Source: DASSWG01 sp041689995
GTDB taxonomy: Bacteria; Bacteroidota; Bacteroidia; Flavobacteriales; Flavobacteriaceae
Assembly: GCA_041689995.1 (NCBI GenBank)
Contig: JBDNFD010000130.1
Location: 1 to 32,691 of the forward strand
Reading direction: 5' to 3'
DNA: 32,691 nt
Position numbers and translations under genes: made by a program. Positions within the stretch are counted from its first letter, which is position 1. Each line of letters starts with the position of its first letter. A model generated the notes under the pieces. That model was given only the letters and a program-made list of their open reading frames with translations. It was not told the origin of the DNA and did no database searches. Shown one piece after another: positions 8,887 to 15,594 of the stretch.

Positions 8887-9564
8887 ATGAAAAAAATTGG
8901 AATAATAATCCTTTTTCTATGCCTCGGATTCTCCAGTAGGGCGCAATCCCATTTGCAGTCAAAAAGTTCGTCAAAAGCAAAAGTCGATGAAGCCAAAAAC
9001 CTGATGGAAACAGTGGCTGCCAGGGTAAAATCCTACAAAAACATGGAAATTGGTTTTGAATATACCTTTCGGGACCTTTCGGCGGATATTCATCAGGAAA
9101 CACGCGGAACCGTAAGTTTGAAAGGAGATAAATATCGAATGGATTTAATGGGTGTTACCCGAATTTTCGATGGCAAAAAGATTTACACCATTGTTCCCGA
9201 AGATGAGGAAGTTACCATCTCTTCTTATGATCCGACGAACGACAAAGGACTTTCCCCTTCCAAAATGCTTTTGTTCTATGAAAATGGATATGATTACAAA
9301 ATGGACATTACCCAAAATGTTCAGGGTAGAATTATTCAGTATGTCAAACTTATCCCCACCGATAAGAATTCCGAAATAAAACAAATTTTGTTGGGTATTG
9401 ATCGGCAAACGAAACATATTTATAATCTAATTCAAATGATGAAAGACGGTTCCCAAATTACCATTGAAATCAATAGTTTCAAAACCAATCAACCCTTATC
9501 GGATTTGTTGTTTACTTTTCGGGAAGAAAAATACCAAGATTATTACATCAACCGTCTGGATTAG
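8887..9564 (+). CDS. lolA: LolA-like outer-membrane lipoprotein carrier protein
   Basis: This 225-residue protein starts with a signal peptide (MKKIGIIILFLCLGFSSRAQ), cleaved near residue 20, so it is periplasmic. The rest fits the LolA family: an alpha-helix (EAKNLMETVAARVKSYKNM) and then beta strands of the open barrel, with GTVSLKGDKYRMDL and VTRIFDGKKIYTIVPEDEE. LolA takes lipoproteins from the inner-membrane LolCDE transporter and carries them across the periplasm. Bacteroidota often have several divergent LolA-like proteins and lack a standard LolB, so the cargo is not certain. It lies 34 bp after ftsK, and its stop codon abuts the GTG start of the next gene, which implies co-translation. 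Confidence 0.85.
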   Translation: MKKIGIIILFLCLGFSSRAQSHLQSKSSSKAKVDEAKNLMETVAARVKSYKNMEIGFEYTFRDLSADIHQETRGTVSLKGDKYRMDLMGVTRIFDGKKIYTIVPEDEEVTISSYDPTNDKGLSPSKMLLFYENGYDYKMDITQNVQGRIIQYVKLIPTDKNSEIKQILLGIDRQTKHIYNLIQMMKDGSQITIEINSFKTNQPLSDLLFTFREEKYQDYYINRLD

Positions 9565-11010
9565 GTGAAAATTATCGACCGATATATTTTATGGAGCTAC
9601 CTCAAAATATTTTTTGCGGTATTCGTGATATTGAGCGTTATTTTTGTGTTTCAAACGGTTTGGCTCTATATTTCGGAATTGGCTGGAAAGGATTTGAGTG
9701 CGATGATAATTGGGAAATTCCTAATTTATTTTACCCCAAATTTAATGCCGTTGATTTTGCCGCTGACCATATTGGTGACTTCCATAATGACTTTTGGGAA
9801 CTTTGCGGAGAAATATGAATTTGCTGCCATGAAATCTGCTGGAATGTCTTTGCAGCGCGCGATGAGAAGCCTAATTGTTTTTATTTTGTTCATCGCCGTA
9901 TTGGCTTTCCTTTTTGCCAATAACATTATTCCAATAGCCGCTTATAAATCGATCAACTTGCGAAAAAATATTGCACAATTGCAACCTTCCATGGCGATTG
10001 TAGAAGGTGCTTTCAACGATTTGGGCGATGATCTTAATATAAAAGTTGAAAAAAAGAGCGGAGATAATGATCAGTTTTTGAAAGATGTTATTATTCACCA
10101 AAAACCAAAAAATGGCCGTGGCGATATGACCGTAATTAAGGCAAAGAGGGGAGAGCTAATTGGCAGCACGAATTACGATTTGCTTTCTCTTGTGTTGTAT
10201 GATGGGAATTATTACAACGATGTTTTTAAAAAGGAAGCTTCCGAACAAGCGAAAAAACCTTTTGCCAAAAGTCAGTTTGATGAATATACCATCAATATAG
10301 ATTTGTCTAATTTCAATAAAGTGGATTTAGGGGATGAAAACTACAGTAATTCATCTAAAATGTTGAAAATAAGTGAACTAACGATTGAAATGGATTCTCT
10401 TTCCAATGATTTTAATCGTAGTTCTTACAATTTCAGAAAAAGTATTGCAGCTCGTCAAGGATTGAATAGACTGGGTTCCAATATTGTGAAAAACGATAGT
10501 TTGTTGGTAGAAAGCGGGAAACCCGTGATGTCAAATTATGAAGATCGGAAAAAAAGGCAGATTTTAACAATTGCATTGGGGTCTTTGAACGGCACAATTG
10601 TGATGATCGATGGCAAACAAGGTTTGGAAAAGCGTAAACACGAAGAGCTCAATAAATTTGAAATTGCTTTGCATGAAAAATATGTTATTGGAATAGCCTG
10701 TATTATTTTATTTTTTGTTGGAGCTCCGCTGGGTGCAATAATTCGAAAAGGCGGAATGGGACTTCCACTGGTAGTGTCGATTTTACTTTTCCTGACCTAT
10801 CATTTTATTGGGGTTATGACGAAAAACAGTGCCGAAAACGGATCAATCTCCCCATTTGTCGGCGTTTGGTTGTCAACGTTTATCATGTTTCCTTTAAGTA
10901 TTTACCTGACATATAGGGCGACTACCGATCAAGGTTTTTTTAATTCAGACGCGATCATGGATCCCATTCGAAAGTTGACGCGAAAAATCGGGTTGTTCAA
11001 AAAGAATTGA
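9565..11010 (+). CDS. LptF/LptG family LPS export permease (YjgP/YjgQ)
   Basis: This 481-residue membrane protein belongs to the LptF/LptG family, which with LptB forms the ABC transporter that extracts lipopolysaccharide from the inner membrane. It has three N-terminal membrane helices (about residues 13-35, 55-78, 100-120), a periplasmic beta-jellyroll region and three C-terminal helices (about 373-460). The family coupling segment GNFAEKYEFAAMKSAGMS is at residues 78-95. The N-terminal MKIIDRYIL is a family hallmark. The start codon is GTG, directly after the TAG of lolA (TAGGTG), so translation is probably coupled. LptF and LptG cannot be told apart reliably here; this locus next to ftsK, lolA and ribB is usually annotated LptG-like or YjgP/YjgQ in flavobacteria. 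Confidence 0.9.
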   Translation: MKIIDRYILWSYLKIFFAVFVILSVIFVFQTVWLYISELAGKDLSAMIIGKFLIYFTPNLMPLILPLTILVTSIMTFGNFAEKYEFAAMKSAGMSLQRAMRSLIVFILFIAVLAFLFANNIIPIAAYKSINLRKNIAQLQPSMAIVEGAFNDLGDDLNIKVEKKSGDNDQFLKDVIIHQKPKNGRGDMTVIKAKRGELIGSTNYDLLSLVLYDGNYYNDVFKKEASEQAKKPFAKSQFDEYTINIDLSNFNKVDLGDENYSNSSKMLKISELTIEMDSLSNDFNRSSYNFRKSIAARQGLNRLGSNIVKNDSLLVESGKPVMSNYEDRKKRQILTIALGSLNGTIVMIDGKQGLEKRKHEELNKFEIALHEKYVIGIACIILFFVGAPLGAIIRKGGMGLPLVVSILLFLTYHFIGVMTKNSAENGSISPFVGVWLSTFIMFPLSIYLTYRATTDQGFFNSDAIMDPIRKLTRKIGLFKKN

Positions 11011-11023
11011 TTTCCTATTTCAG

Positions 11024-11031
11024 TACCTTTG
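11024..11031 (+). promoter_or_regulatory. TACCTTTG -7 element upstream of the ribB-type gene
   Basis: TACCTTTG is a perfect match to the Bacteroidota -7 consensus TAnnTTTG, 14 bp after the lptG stop. No TTG is found at the expected -33 distance. The predicted transcript start, about 11035-11038, lies almost on the first ATG (11037), so the mRNA would be leaderless for that start, or would have a leader of about 45 bases for the ATG at 11082. Confidence 0.45.
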
Positions 11032-11036
11032 CATTT

Positions 11037-12200
11037 ATGGAAAATAGAAATTTAGTGGAAACGGAGCCAGAACATCCAACCATGAAGCTTCATAGTATCA
11101 AAGAAGCAATTGAAGACATAAGAGCTGGAAAAATAATTATTGTGGTGGACGATCACGATCGGGAAAATGAGGGGGATTTTGTCGCCGCCTCGGAAATGGC
11201 GACTCCTGAATTGATCAATTTTATGGCTACTTACGGACGAGGATTGATTTGCGCACCACTTACCGAAAAGCGATGTGAACGTCTCGAACTCGATATGATG
11301 GTTGGGAAAAACACCGATCCTTTGGAAACCGCTTTTACTATTTCCGTAGATTTGAAAGGAAAAGGAGTTACCACCGGAATTTCTGCTGCTGATCGTGCAA
11401 AAACGGTGCGAGCGCTCATCGAGGAAAGTACAAAACCTTCAGATTTGGGAAGGCCTGGCCATATTTTTCCACTGAAAGCCAAAGAAGGAGGGGTTCTTCG
11501 CCGAACCGGTCATACCGAAGCGGCTATTGATTTTGCGAGGCTTGCAGGAATGAAACCGGGTGGTGTAATTGTGGAAATCATGAATGAAGACGGCAGTATG
11601 GCCAGACTTCCGGAGCTCATGAAAGTAGCGCAAAAATTCGATTTGAAATTGGTTTCCATCGAAGATCTTGTTGCCTACCGAATGCAACACGATTCCTTGA
11701 TAGAAAAAAAAGCAGATTTTGATATTCAAACACGTTTTGGCGAATTTCGATTGCGGGCATATAAGCAAACCACGAACAATCAGGTGCATTTAGCGTTGAC
11801 CAAAGGTAGTTGGAAAAGTGACGAACCTGTTTTGGTGCGGGTGAATTCCACAAAGGTAAATTCCGATATTCTTGGCACTTTGACCAATAATCCTGACAAA
11901 AAATTGGACGAAATGTTCAAGGCCATAAACGATGCGGAAAAAGGGGCAATTGTGTTCATTAATCAAGAAAATCAATCATTGAACATCTTGAACAGACTGA
12001 ATGAACTGAAAATTTTACAAGCTGAAGGAGAATTAAAAGCTCCGCGACTTCCAATGGACAGTAAAGATTTTGGAATTGGTGCACAAATATTGCACGATCT
12101 GGCAATTCATAAAATTAAATTATTGTCCAACTCAGAGCATACAAAGCGCGTGGGAATGATCGGCTACGGATTGGAAATTATGGAATATGTGAATTATTGA
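11037..12200 (+). CDS. ribB: 3,4-dihydroxy-2-butanone 4-phosphate synthase with degenerate RibA domain (RibBX-like)
   Basis: Residues 16-216 form a complete RibB domain, which makes 3,4-dihydroxy-2-butanone 4-phosphate from ribulose 5-phosphate for riboflavin. Its motifs are DDHDRENEGDF at 38-48, RGLICAPL at 68-75, the DRAKT segment at 119-123, PGHIFPL at 140-146 and RRTGHTEAAIDFARLAG at 155-171. The remaining 171 residues align in position with a GTP cyclohydrolase II (RibA) domain. However, they lack its zinc-binding Cys triad and the RCDCG motif, so this half is probably inactive, as in the RibBX proteins described in Shewanella. A separate active ribA or ribBA would then be needed elsewhere. 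The upstream in-frame TTG at 11007 overlaps the lptG stop and is rejected. ATG at 11037 is used, but ATG at 11082 (MKLHSIKEAIEDI) is an equally good start. The last 23 bp overlap the convergent DUF2809 gene. Confidence 0.88.
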   Translation: MENRNLVETEPEHPTMKLHSIKEAIEDIRAGKIIIVVDDHDRENEGDFVAASEMATPELINFMATYGRGLICAPLTEKRCERLELDMMVGKNTDPLETAFTISVDLKGKGVTTGISAADRAKTVRALIEESTKPSDLGRPGHIFPLKAKEGGVLRRTGHTEAAIDFARLAGMKPGGVIVEIMNEDGSMARLPELMKVAQKFDLKLVSIEDLVAYRMQHDSLIEKKADFDIQTRFGEFRLRAYKQTTNNQVHLALTKGSWKSDEPVLVRVNSTKVNSDILGTLTNNPDKKLDEMFKAINDAEKGAIVFINQENQSLNILNRLNELKILQAEGELKAPRLPMDSKDFGIGAQILHDLAIHKIKLLSNSEHTKRVGMIGYGLEIMEYVNY

Positions 12201-12576
12201 TCGCATTTGGTTTCAATCTGAATAAATATTCCACGAAAATAATCACCACTATTCCAACTATATAACACAAAATATCCCACCACGAAAAGGAATTTCCCAG
12301 AAAGGCTTTTGCAATTTCGGATTTCCCCAATCCAATTTTGTCAATGAAATTTAAATATTGTAATGTTTCAATGCAAAATGAAAGAATTGTTACGAAAAGT
12401 GCCACTTTCCAGACCGGCAGGTCTAAAAATGATTTTATAAAACAATAAATCAAAATCACGACCAAAACATCATCAAAATAAGGACGAATAAATTTATCCC
12501 GAATAAAAAGTGCGATAAACACTTCTGTACTAAAAAGTAGGATGGTCAGAATAAAATAATTTCGGTTGAATTTCAT
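12178..12576 (-). CDS. DUF2809 family membrane protein (VanZ-like)
   Basis: This 132-residue protein has four hydrophobic helices, near residues 5-24, 34-51, 57-75 and 97-117. The pattern RDKFIRPYFDDVLVVILIY, then SFCIETLQ, then SFSWWDILCYIVGI is that of DUF2809, a small family resembling VanZ in which a conserved Asp before helix 2 and the SWxD segment before helix 4 are typical. The function is unknown. The gene lies 23 bp downstream of the aminotransferase gene on the same strand and is likely co-transcribed. Its final 23 bp overlap the end of the convergent ribB-type gene, so there is no intergenic terminator between the two transcripts. Confidence 0.75.
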   Translation of the reverse strand: MKFNRNYFILTILLFSTEVFIALFIRDKFIRPYFDDVLVVILIYCFIKSFLDLPVWKVALFVTILSFCIETLQYLNFIDKIGLGKSEIAKAFLGNSFSWWDILCYIVGIVVIIFVEYLFRLKPNAINNSHIP

Positions 12577-12599
12577 CTGAAAATCACTTCAAATTTGGA

Positions 12600-13790
12600 T
12601 CAAGAAAGTGCCGTGGTTATCGCATTGGCTATTTTTTCCGCCCGGGTTTTCATTTCTGTTTCCGTCCAGCCAATTTTTATCAGGCATGAAACCGTTCTTC
12701 CCAGCCAGTGATCGCTTTGAGAAAAATCTATTTTTCCGAAATTCTGTGATTTAATTTCTGAAGATAAAGGTCCCAACGTCTTTTTTTCCAAGAGATGTTC
12801 CCATTTTCGATAGAAGTGCCAATTATTGTCGTACCAGTAAAAACAGCTATCAATTCCTGCTTCGGAAATCGCCGATATTGTTTTTCGCGCCAATTCTTCG
12901 TTTGGAATAAAAAAGCTCAAAAATGCACCACTTTCCATTCCCCCTTTGGGAACACGACGAAATTCTACCTCCGGAATTCGCCCTAAAACTTTCCGCAATA
13001 TTTTAAAATTTTCTTGTTGTTTTGCGATAATTTGATCAAATTTCTTCAACTGGCCCAACCCGACGGCGGCGTGTAATTCGGAAATGCGATAGTTATATCC
13101 CATAAATGGATGTGTTTCCGCGCCACGATCTTTTCCAAAGTGATCATGGCCATGATCCTGATATTTATCGGCATTTTCCGCAAACTTTTTATTATTGGTA
13201 ATGACCGCTCCACCTTCACCGCAAGTAATGGTTTTTACGAAGTCGAATGAAAAACAGCCTAAATCGCCATAATTTCCCACATAAATATCTTGATACTTGG
13301 CGCCCAAAGCTTGGGAAGCATCTTCTATTAAAAGCAAACCGTACTTTTCACAAAGATTTTTCAAACCAGACAAATCTGCCATAGAACCACACATATGAAC
13401 GGGCATGACCGCTTTGGTTTTAGGGGAAATGGCCTTTTCCACCGCCTTCGGATCCAGACATAAAGTGTCGTCCACATCGCACAAAACAGGAATTGCTCCC
13501 AGTGCAAGGATAGATTCAAAACTGGCGACAAAAGTGAACGTGGGTATAATAATTTCATCACCGGCGCCAATTCCGGCACTTGCCAAAGCAACGGTTAGTG
13601 CGGAAGTTCCGCTGGAGGTGAGTTGTGCATACTTGCTTTTCATTAGTTCGGCGAAACGCGATTCAAATTCTTTGGCCTTAAAATGGCCGTTGCGCATCGC
13701 CTCAAATCCGTAGCGCATCAAAACGCCAGATTCCAAAACATCGTTTACTTCTTCTCGTTCTTCTTTTCCAAAAACCTCAAATCCTGGCAT
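12600..13790 (-). CDS. DegT/DnrJ/EryC1/StrS aminotransferase, KdnA-like
   Basis: This 396-residue PLP-dependent enzyme belongs to the sugar aminotransferase family. The cofactor lysine is Lys186 in SFDFVKTITCGEGG (181-194); Asp157 in EDASQ contacts the pyridine nitrogen, and SSGTSAL at 59-65 holds the phosphate. The N-terminus (MPGFEVFGKEE, GVLMRYGFEAMRNGHFKAKE) and the block QDHGHDHFGKDRGAETHP resemble KdnA, the 8-amino-3,8-dideoxy-manno-octulosonate (Kdo8N) transaminase known from Shewanella. That identification comes from remembered family features and is not proven. KdnA acts after the dehydrogenase KdnB, which is not in this window; a KdsC-type phosphatase of the Kdo pathway lies about 2.7 kb away. 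The alternatives are other nucleotide-sugar or PLP sugar transaminases. It sits between the DUF2442 gene and the DUF2809 gene on the same strand. Confidence 0.85.
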   Translation of the reverse strand: MPGFEVFGKEEREEVNDVLESGVLMRYGFEAMRNGHFKAKEFESRFAELMKSKYAQLTSSGTSALTVALASAGIGAGDEIIIPTFTFVASFESILALGAIPVLCDVDDTLCLDPKAVEKAISPKTKAVMPVHMCGSMADLSGLKNLCEKYGLLLIEDASQALGAKYQDIYVGNYGDLGCFSFDFVKTITCGEGGAVITNNKKFAENADKYQDHGHDHFGKDRGAETHPFMGYNYRISELHAAVGLGQLKKFDQIIAKQQENFKILRKVLGRIPEVEFRRVPKGGMESGAFLSFFIPNEELARKTISAISEAGIDSCFYWYDNNWHFYRKWEHLLEKKTLGPLSSEIKSQNFGKIDFSQSDHWLGRTVSCLIKIGWTETEMKTRAEKIANAITTALS

Positions 13791-13794
13791 GGTG

Positions 13795-13822
13795 TAATTT
13801 TTAATTTTTAATTCAAAATTTT
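13795..13822. repeat. Short 7-bp-period A/T array
   Basis: Four consecutive heptamers, TAATTTT, TAATTTT, TAATTCA and AAATTTT, fill most of the 41 bp between the DUF2442 stop codon and the aminotransferase start. On the coding (minus) strand this reads as AAAATTA-type units just before the ATG. It may be a simple low-complexity leader, but the 7-bp period matches the larger arrays at 23349-23490 and 24608-24649. Confidence 0.5.
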
Positions 13823-13831
13823 AAATGGAAA

Positions 13832-14068
13832 TTATTTCAATAAATTTTCTATAGAAATATCTTCATCCAATTCTTCCCAATGGATTCCTACCCCATTTCC
13901 AATGAACCGCCATTTTTTAAGTTGTGGAATTGTTGCTTCCCTTAATCTTGGAAACCATTCCAACGGCACGGATAATTCCCTTCCATCTTCAAAAAAAATG
14001 ATCATTTTATTTTTTGAAAATGAAATATCGGTGGCGAAACTTGATTTATCAATTGTTAAAATACTCAT
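13832..14068 (-). CDS. DUF2442 domain protein
   Basis: This 78-residue protein matches the DUF2442 pattern: short beta strands with DISFSKNKMIIFFEDGRELSV followed by PLEWFPRLREAT and a C-terminal GVGIHWEELDEDISIENLL segment. DUF2442 proteins are small, soluble and of unknown function. They are often encoded beside a DUF4160 protein, as here, and the pair has the layout of a toxin-antitoxin operon. The ATG lies 20 bp inside the end of the upstream DUF4160 gene, so translation is probably coupled. The A+T content looks higher than in nearby metabolic genes, which would fit an acquired module. Confidence 0.85.
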   Translation of the reverse strand: MSILTIDKSSFATDISFSKNKMIIFFEDGRELSVPLEWFPRLREATIPQLKKWRFIGNGVGIHWEELDEDISIENLLK

Positions 14069-14282
14069 CCCATTTATTTTTAAATAGTTCTAAATTAGCG
14101 TCAACGAGTTTTCGGATTTCTTTTATTTCCGAAGCATTGAAATTTCTTGAACGAATTAATTCTATATTTTCCAAATTGAATTTTGCTATTTTATTTTCCT
14201 TCTCAATGTGGATATGAACAGGTAAATGTTCATTACTATAGAAGAAAAAACGATAACCAAATTTTCGCAAAACGGTAGGCAT
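14049..14282 (-). CDS. DUF4160 domain protein
   Basis: This 77-residue protein matches DUF4160: MPTVLRKFGYRFFFYSNEH followed by LPVHIHIEKENKIAKF, with the typical E-H-x-P-x-H-I-H core at residues 18-25, and a C-terminal helix (FNASEIKEIRKLVDANLELFKNKWDEYF). Its function is unknown. It is the first gene of an overlapping pair with DUF2442. The small size, the order and the 20-bp overlap suggest a two-gene module, possibly toxin-antitoxin-like, but no activity can be read from the sequence. The 99 bp upstream hold no clear TAnnTTTG promoter. Confidence 0.85.
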   Translation of the reverse strand: MPTVLRKFGYRFFFYSNEHLPVHIHIEKENKIAKFNLENIELIRSRNFNASEIKEIRKLVDANLELFKNKWDEYFNN

Positions 14283-14381
14283 TTAATTATGATTTTTAAA
14301 TTCTCATTATTCAGAAAACCTTAAATATATCAAATTAATATAGATTTTAAAAGTTTATAATTTCAATTCCCCAATCAAAAA

Positions 14382-14921
14382 TCACAAAGCCTCTTTTCCT
14401 TCGTCGATATTCGCGTCTTTTTCCACCAAAGAAACTGCTTTTTGCAGCATCAAATTATTGGGGTAGGTCACCAATTCACCTTCATTGGTTCGCAGGTGAA
14501 GATGAAACGCACGAATATCTTCAATAATTCCTTCGATCGGAAAATCTTTATCGTAAATTTTTATGCGATCACCGATTTTATATGGAAAAGAGAAAAACAT
14601 GATTACCCCAGAGGTAATATTGCTCAGAATTGACCAAATGGCGAAAAGTCCGATTCCAATCACTGCAAATATGGAAGAAATAAGGAGTGCCAATTGTTTT
14701 AAATCATATCCCCAAGTGAAAAGCGGCGCAAAAATTGCTAAAAAAATGATTAAGAAATTGATATATCGCAACATTAAACGCGTGCGAGCCGCGTTTAAAT
14801 TATGGCGCTTCCCGACTTTATCGGCGGTTTTGTTCAGTGCAAACCGAATAATAATCAGGATTATTGCAACAATAAGCGTAAACCACAATTCCTTTCGGTA
14901 TTGAAAAAATAATTCCTCCAT
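14382..14921 (-). CDS. Small mechanosensitive (MscS-family) channel
   Basis: This 179-residue membrane protein has helices at about residues 10-28, 48-68 and 73-108. The third matches the pore helix of MscS, with IGIGLFAIWSILSNITSGVI, and is followed by FPYKIGDRIKI and the beta domain (EGIIEDIRAFHLHLRTNEGELVTYPNNLML). It lacks the large C-terminal cage domain of E. coli MscS and ends soon after the beta domain, a common short form in Bacteroidota. It would open under membrane tension and release solutes during hypo-osmotic shock. It follows maf by 69 bp and has a TACCTTTG motif in that gap, so it may be transcribed separately. Confidence 0.88.
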   Translation of the reverse strand: MEELFFQYRKELWFTLIVAIILIIIRFALNKTADKVGKRHNLNAARTRLMLRYINFLIIFLAIFAPLFTWGYDLKQLALLISSIFAVIGIGLFAIWSILSNITSGVIMFFSFPYKIGDRIKIYDKDFPIEGIIEDIRAFHLHLRTNEGELVTYPNNLMLQKAVSLVEKDANIDEGKEAL

Positions 14922-14949
14922 TTTTTGACTAAAAAGCTGTTTTCACGTA

Positions 14950-14957
14950 CAAAGGTA
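14950..14957 (-). promoter_or_regulatory. TACCTTTG -7 element for the MscS-like gene
   Basis: On the minus strand this is a perfect TAnnTTTG match, 28 bp upstream of the ATG at 14921 and 33 bp after the maf stop. A -33 TTG at the right distance is absent. It suggests an internal promoter at the end of the DUF2520-kdsC-ubiA-maf operon. Confidence 0.4.
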
Positions 14958-14990
14958 AAGCTTTATTTGTGTTTTATGAATCGGGTATTT

Positions 14991-15593
14991 TCAATGTTTT
15001 CTGGTCAAAATCGAGAGCTGGTTTTCGAGCATTTTATAAAGTAAATGCGTGGGCATTCCCATTACGTTAAAATAGGAACCTTCGATTTTAATGATTCCAA
15101 TTTGTCCGATCCATTCTTGGACTCCATAAGCACCGGCTTTATCGAAAGGTTTGAAATTTTTAATGTAAAATGCGATTTCTTCCTCGGAAATATTTTTGAA
15201 ATAAACCCGGGTAATTGCATGTGCAATCTCAATTTTTTCGACCGATTTTAAGCATATTGAGGAAATAACTTCATGTTTTTTTCCTGAAAGCATGCGAAGC
15301 ATTCGAAAGGCTTCTGCTTCTGTTTTTGGTTTTCCAAGTATTTGGTTTTCAAAGGAAACCACCGTATCGCCAGTAATTAAAATTTCATTTGACTTTAGAT
15401 CGGAAAAGGCATTTGCTTTCAATTTGGCCAAATATTCCGCGATTTCTGTAGGCTTCAGATTTTCAGGATAAATTTCTTCCACGGGATGCAATCGAATTTC
15501 GAAGGGTAGCCCCAAATCCTTTAAGAATTGTTGCCTTCTGGGAGAAGCCGAAGCCAAAATCAGGTGATGATCTTTTAATTTTTCTTTCAACAT
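14991..15593 (-). CDS. maf: Maf-family nucleoside triphosphate pyrophosphatase
   Basis: This 200-residue enzyme hydrolyses non-canonical or surplus nucleoside triphosphates to monophosphates, a house-cleaning role; YhdE-type members act on dTTP and UTP. The Maf motifs are LASASPRRQQFL near residue 13, ITGDTVV with the catalytic acid, and GKPKTEAEAFRMLRMLSGKKHEV. The C-terminal block AYGVQEWIG...GSYFNVMGMPTHLL is typical of the YhdE branch. A longer frame opens at 15623 with a non-ATG start, but the ATG at 15593 leaves one base after the stop of the UbiA-like gene and places the LASASPRR motif at the usual distance. It is therefore chosen. Confidence 0.94.
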   Translation of the reverse strand: MLKEKLKDHHLILASASPRRQQFLKDLGLPFEIRLHPVEEIYPENLKPTEIAEYLAKLKANAFSDLKSNEILITGDTVVSFENQILGKPKTEAEAFRMLRMLSGKKHEVISSICLKSVEKIEIAHAITRVYFKNISEEEIAFYIKNFKPFDKAGAYGVQEWIGQIGIIKIEGSYFNVMGMPTHLLYKMLENQLSILTRKH

Positions 15594-15594
15594 A

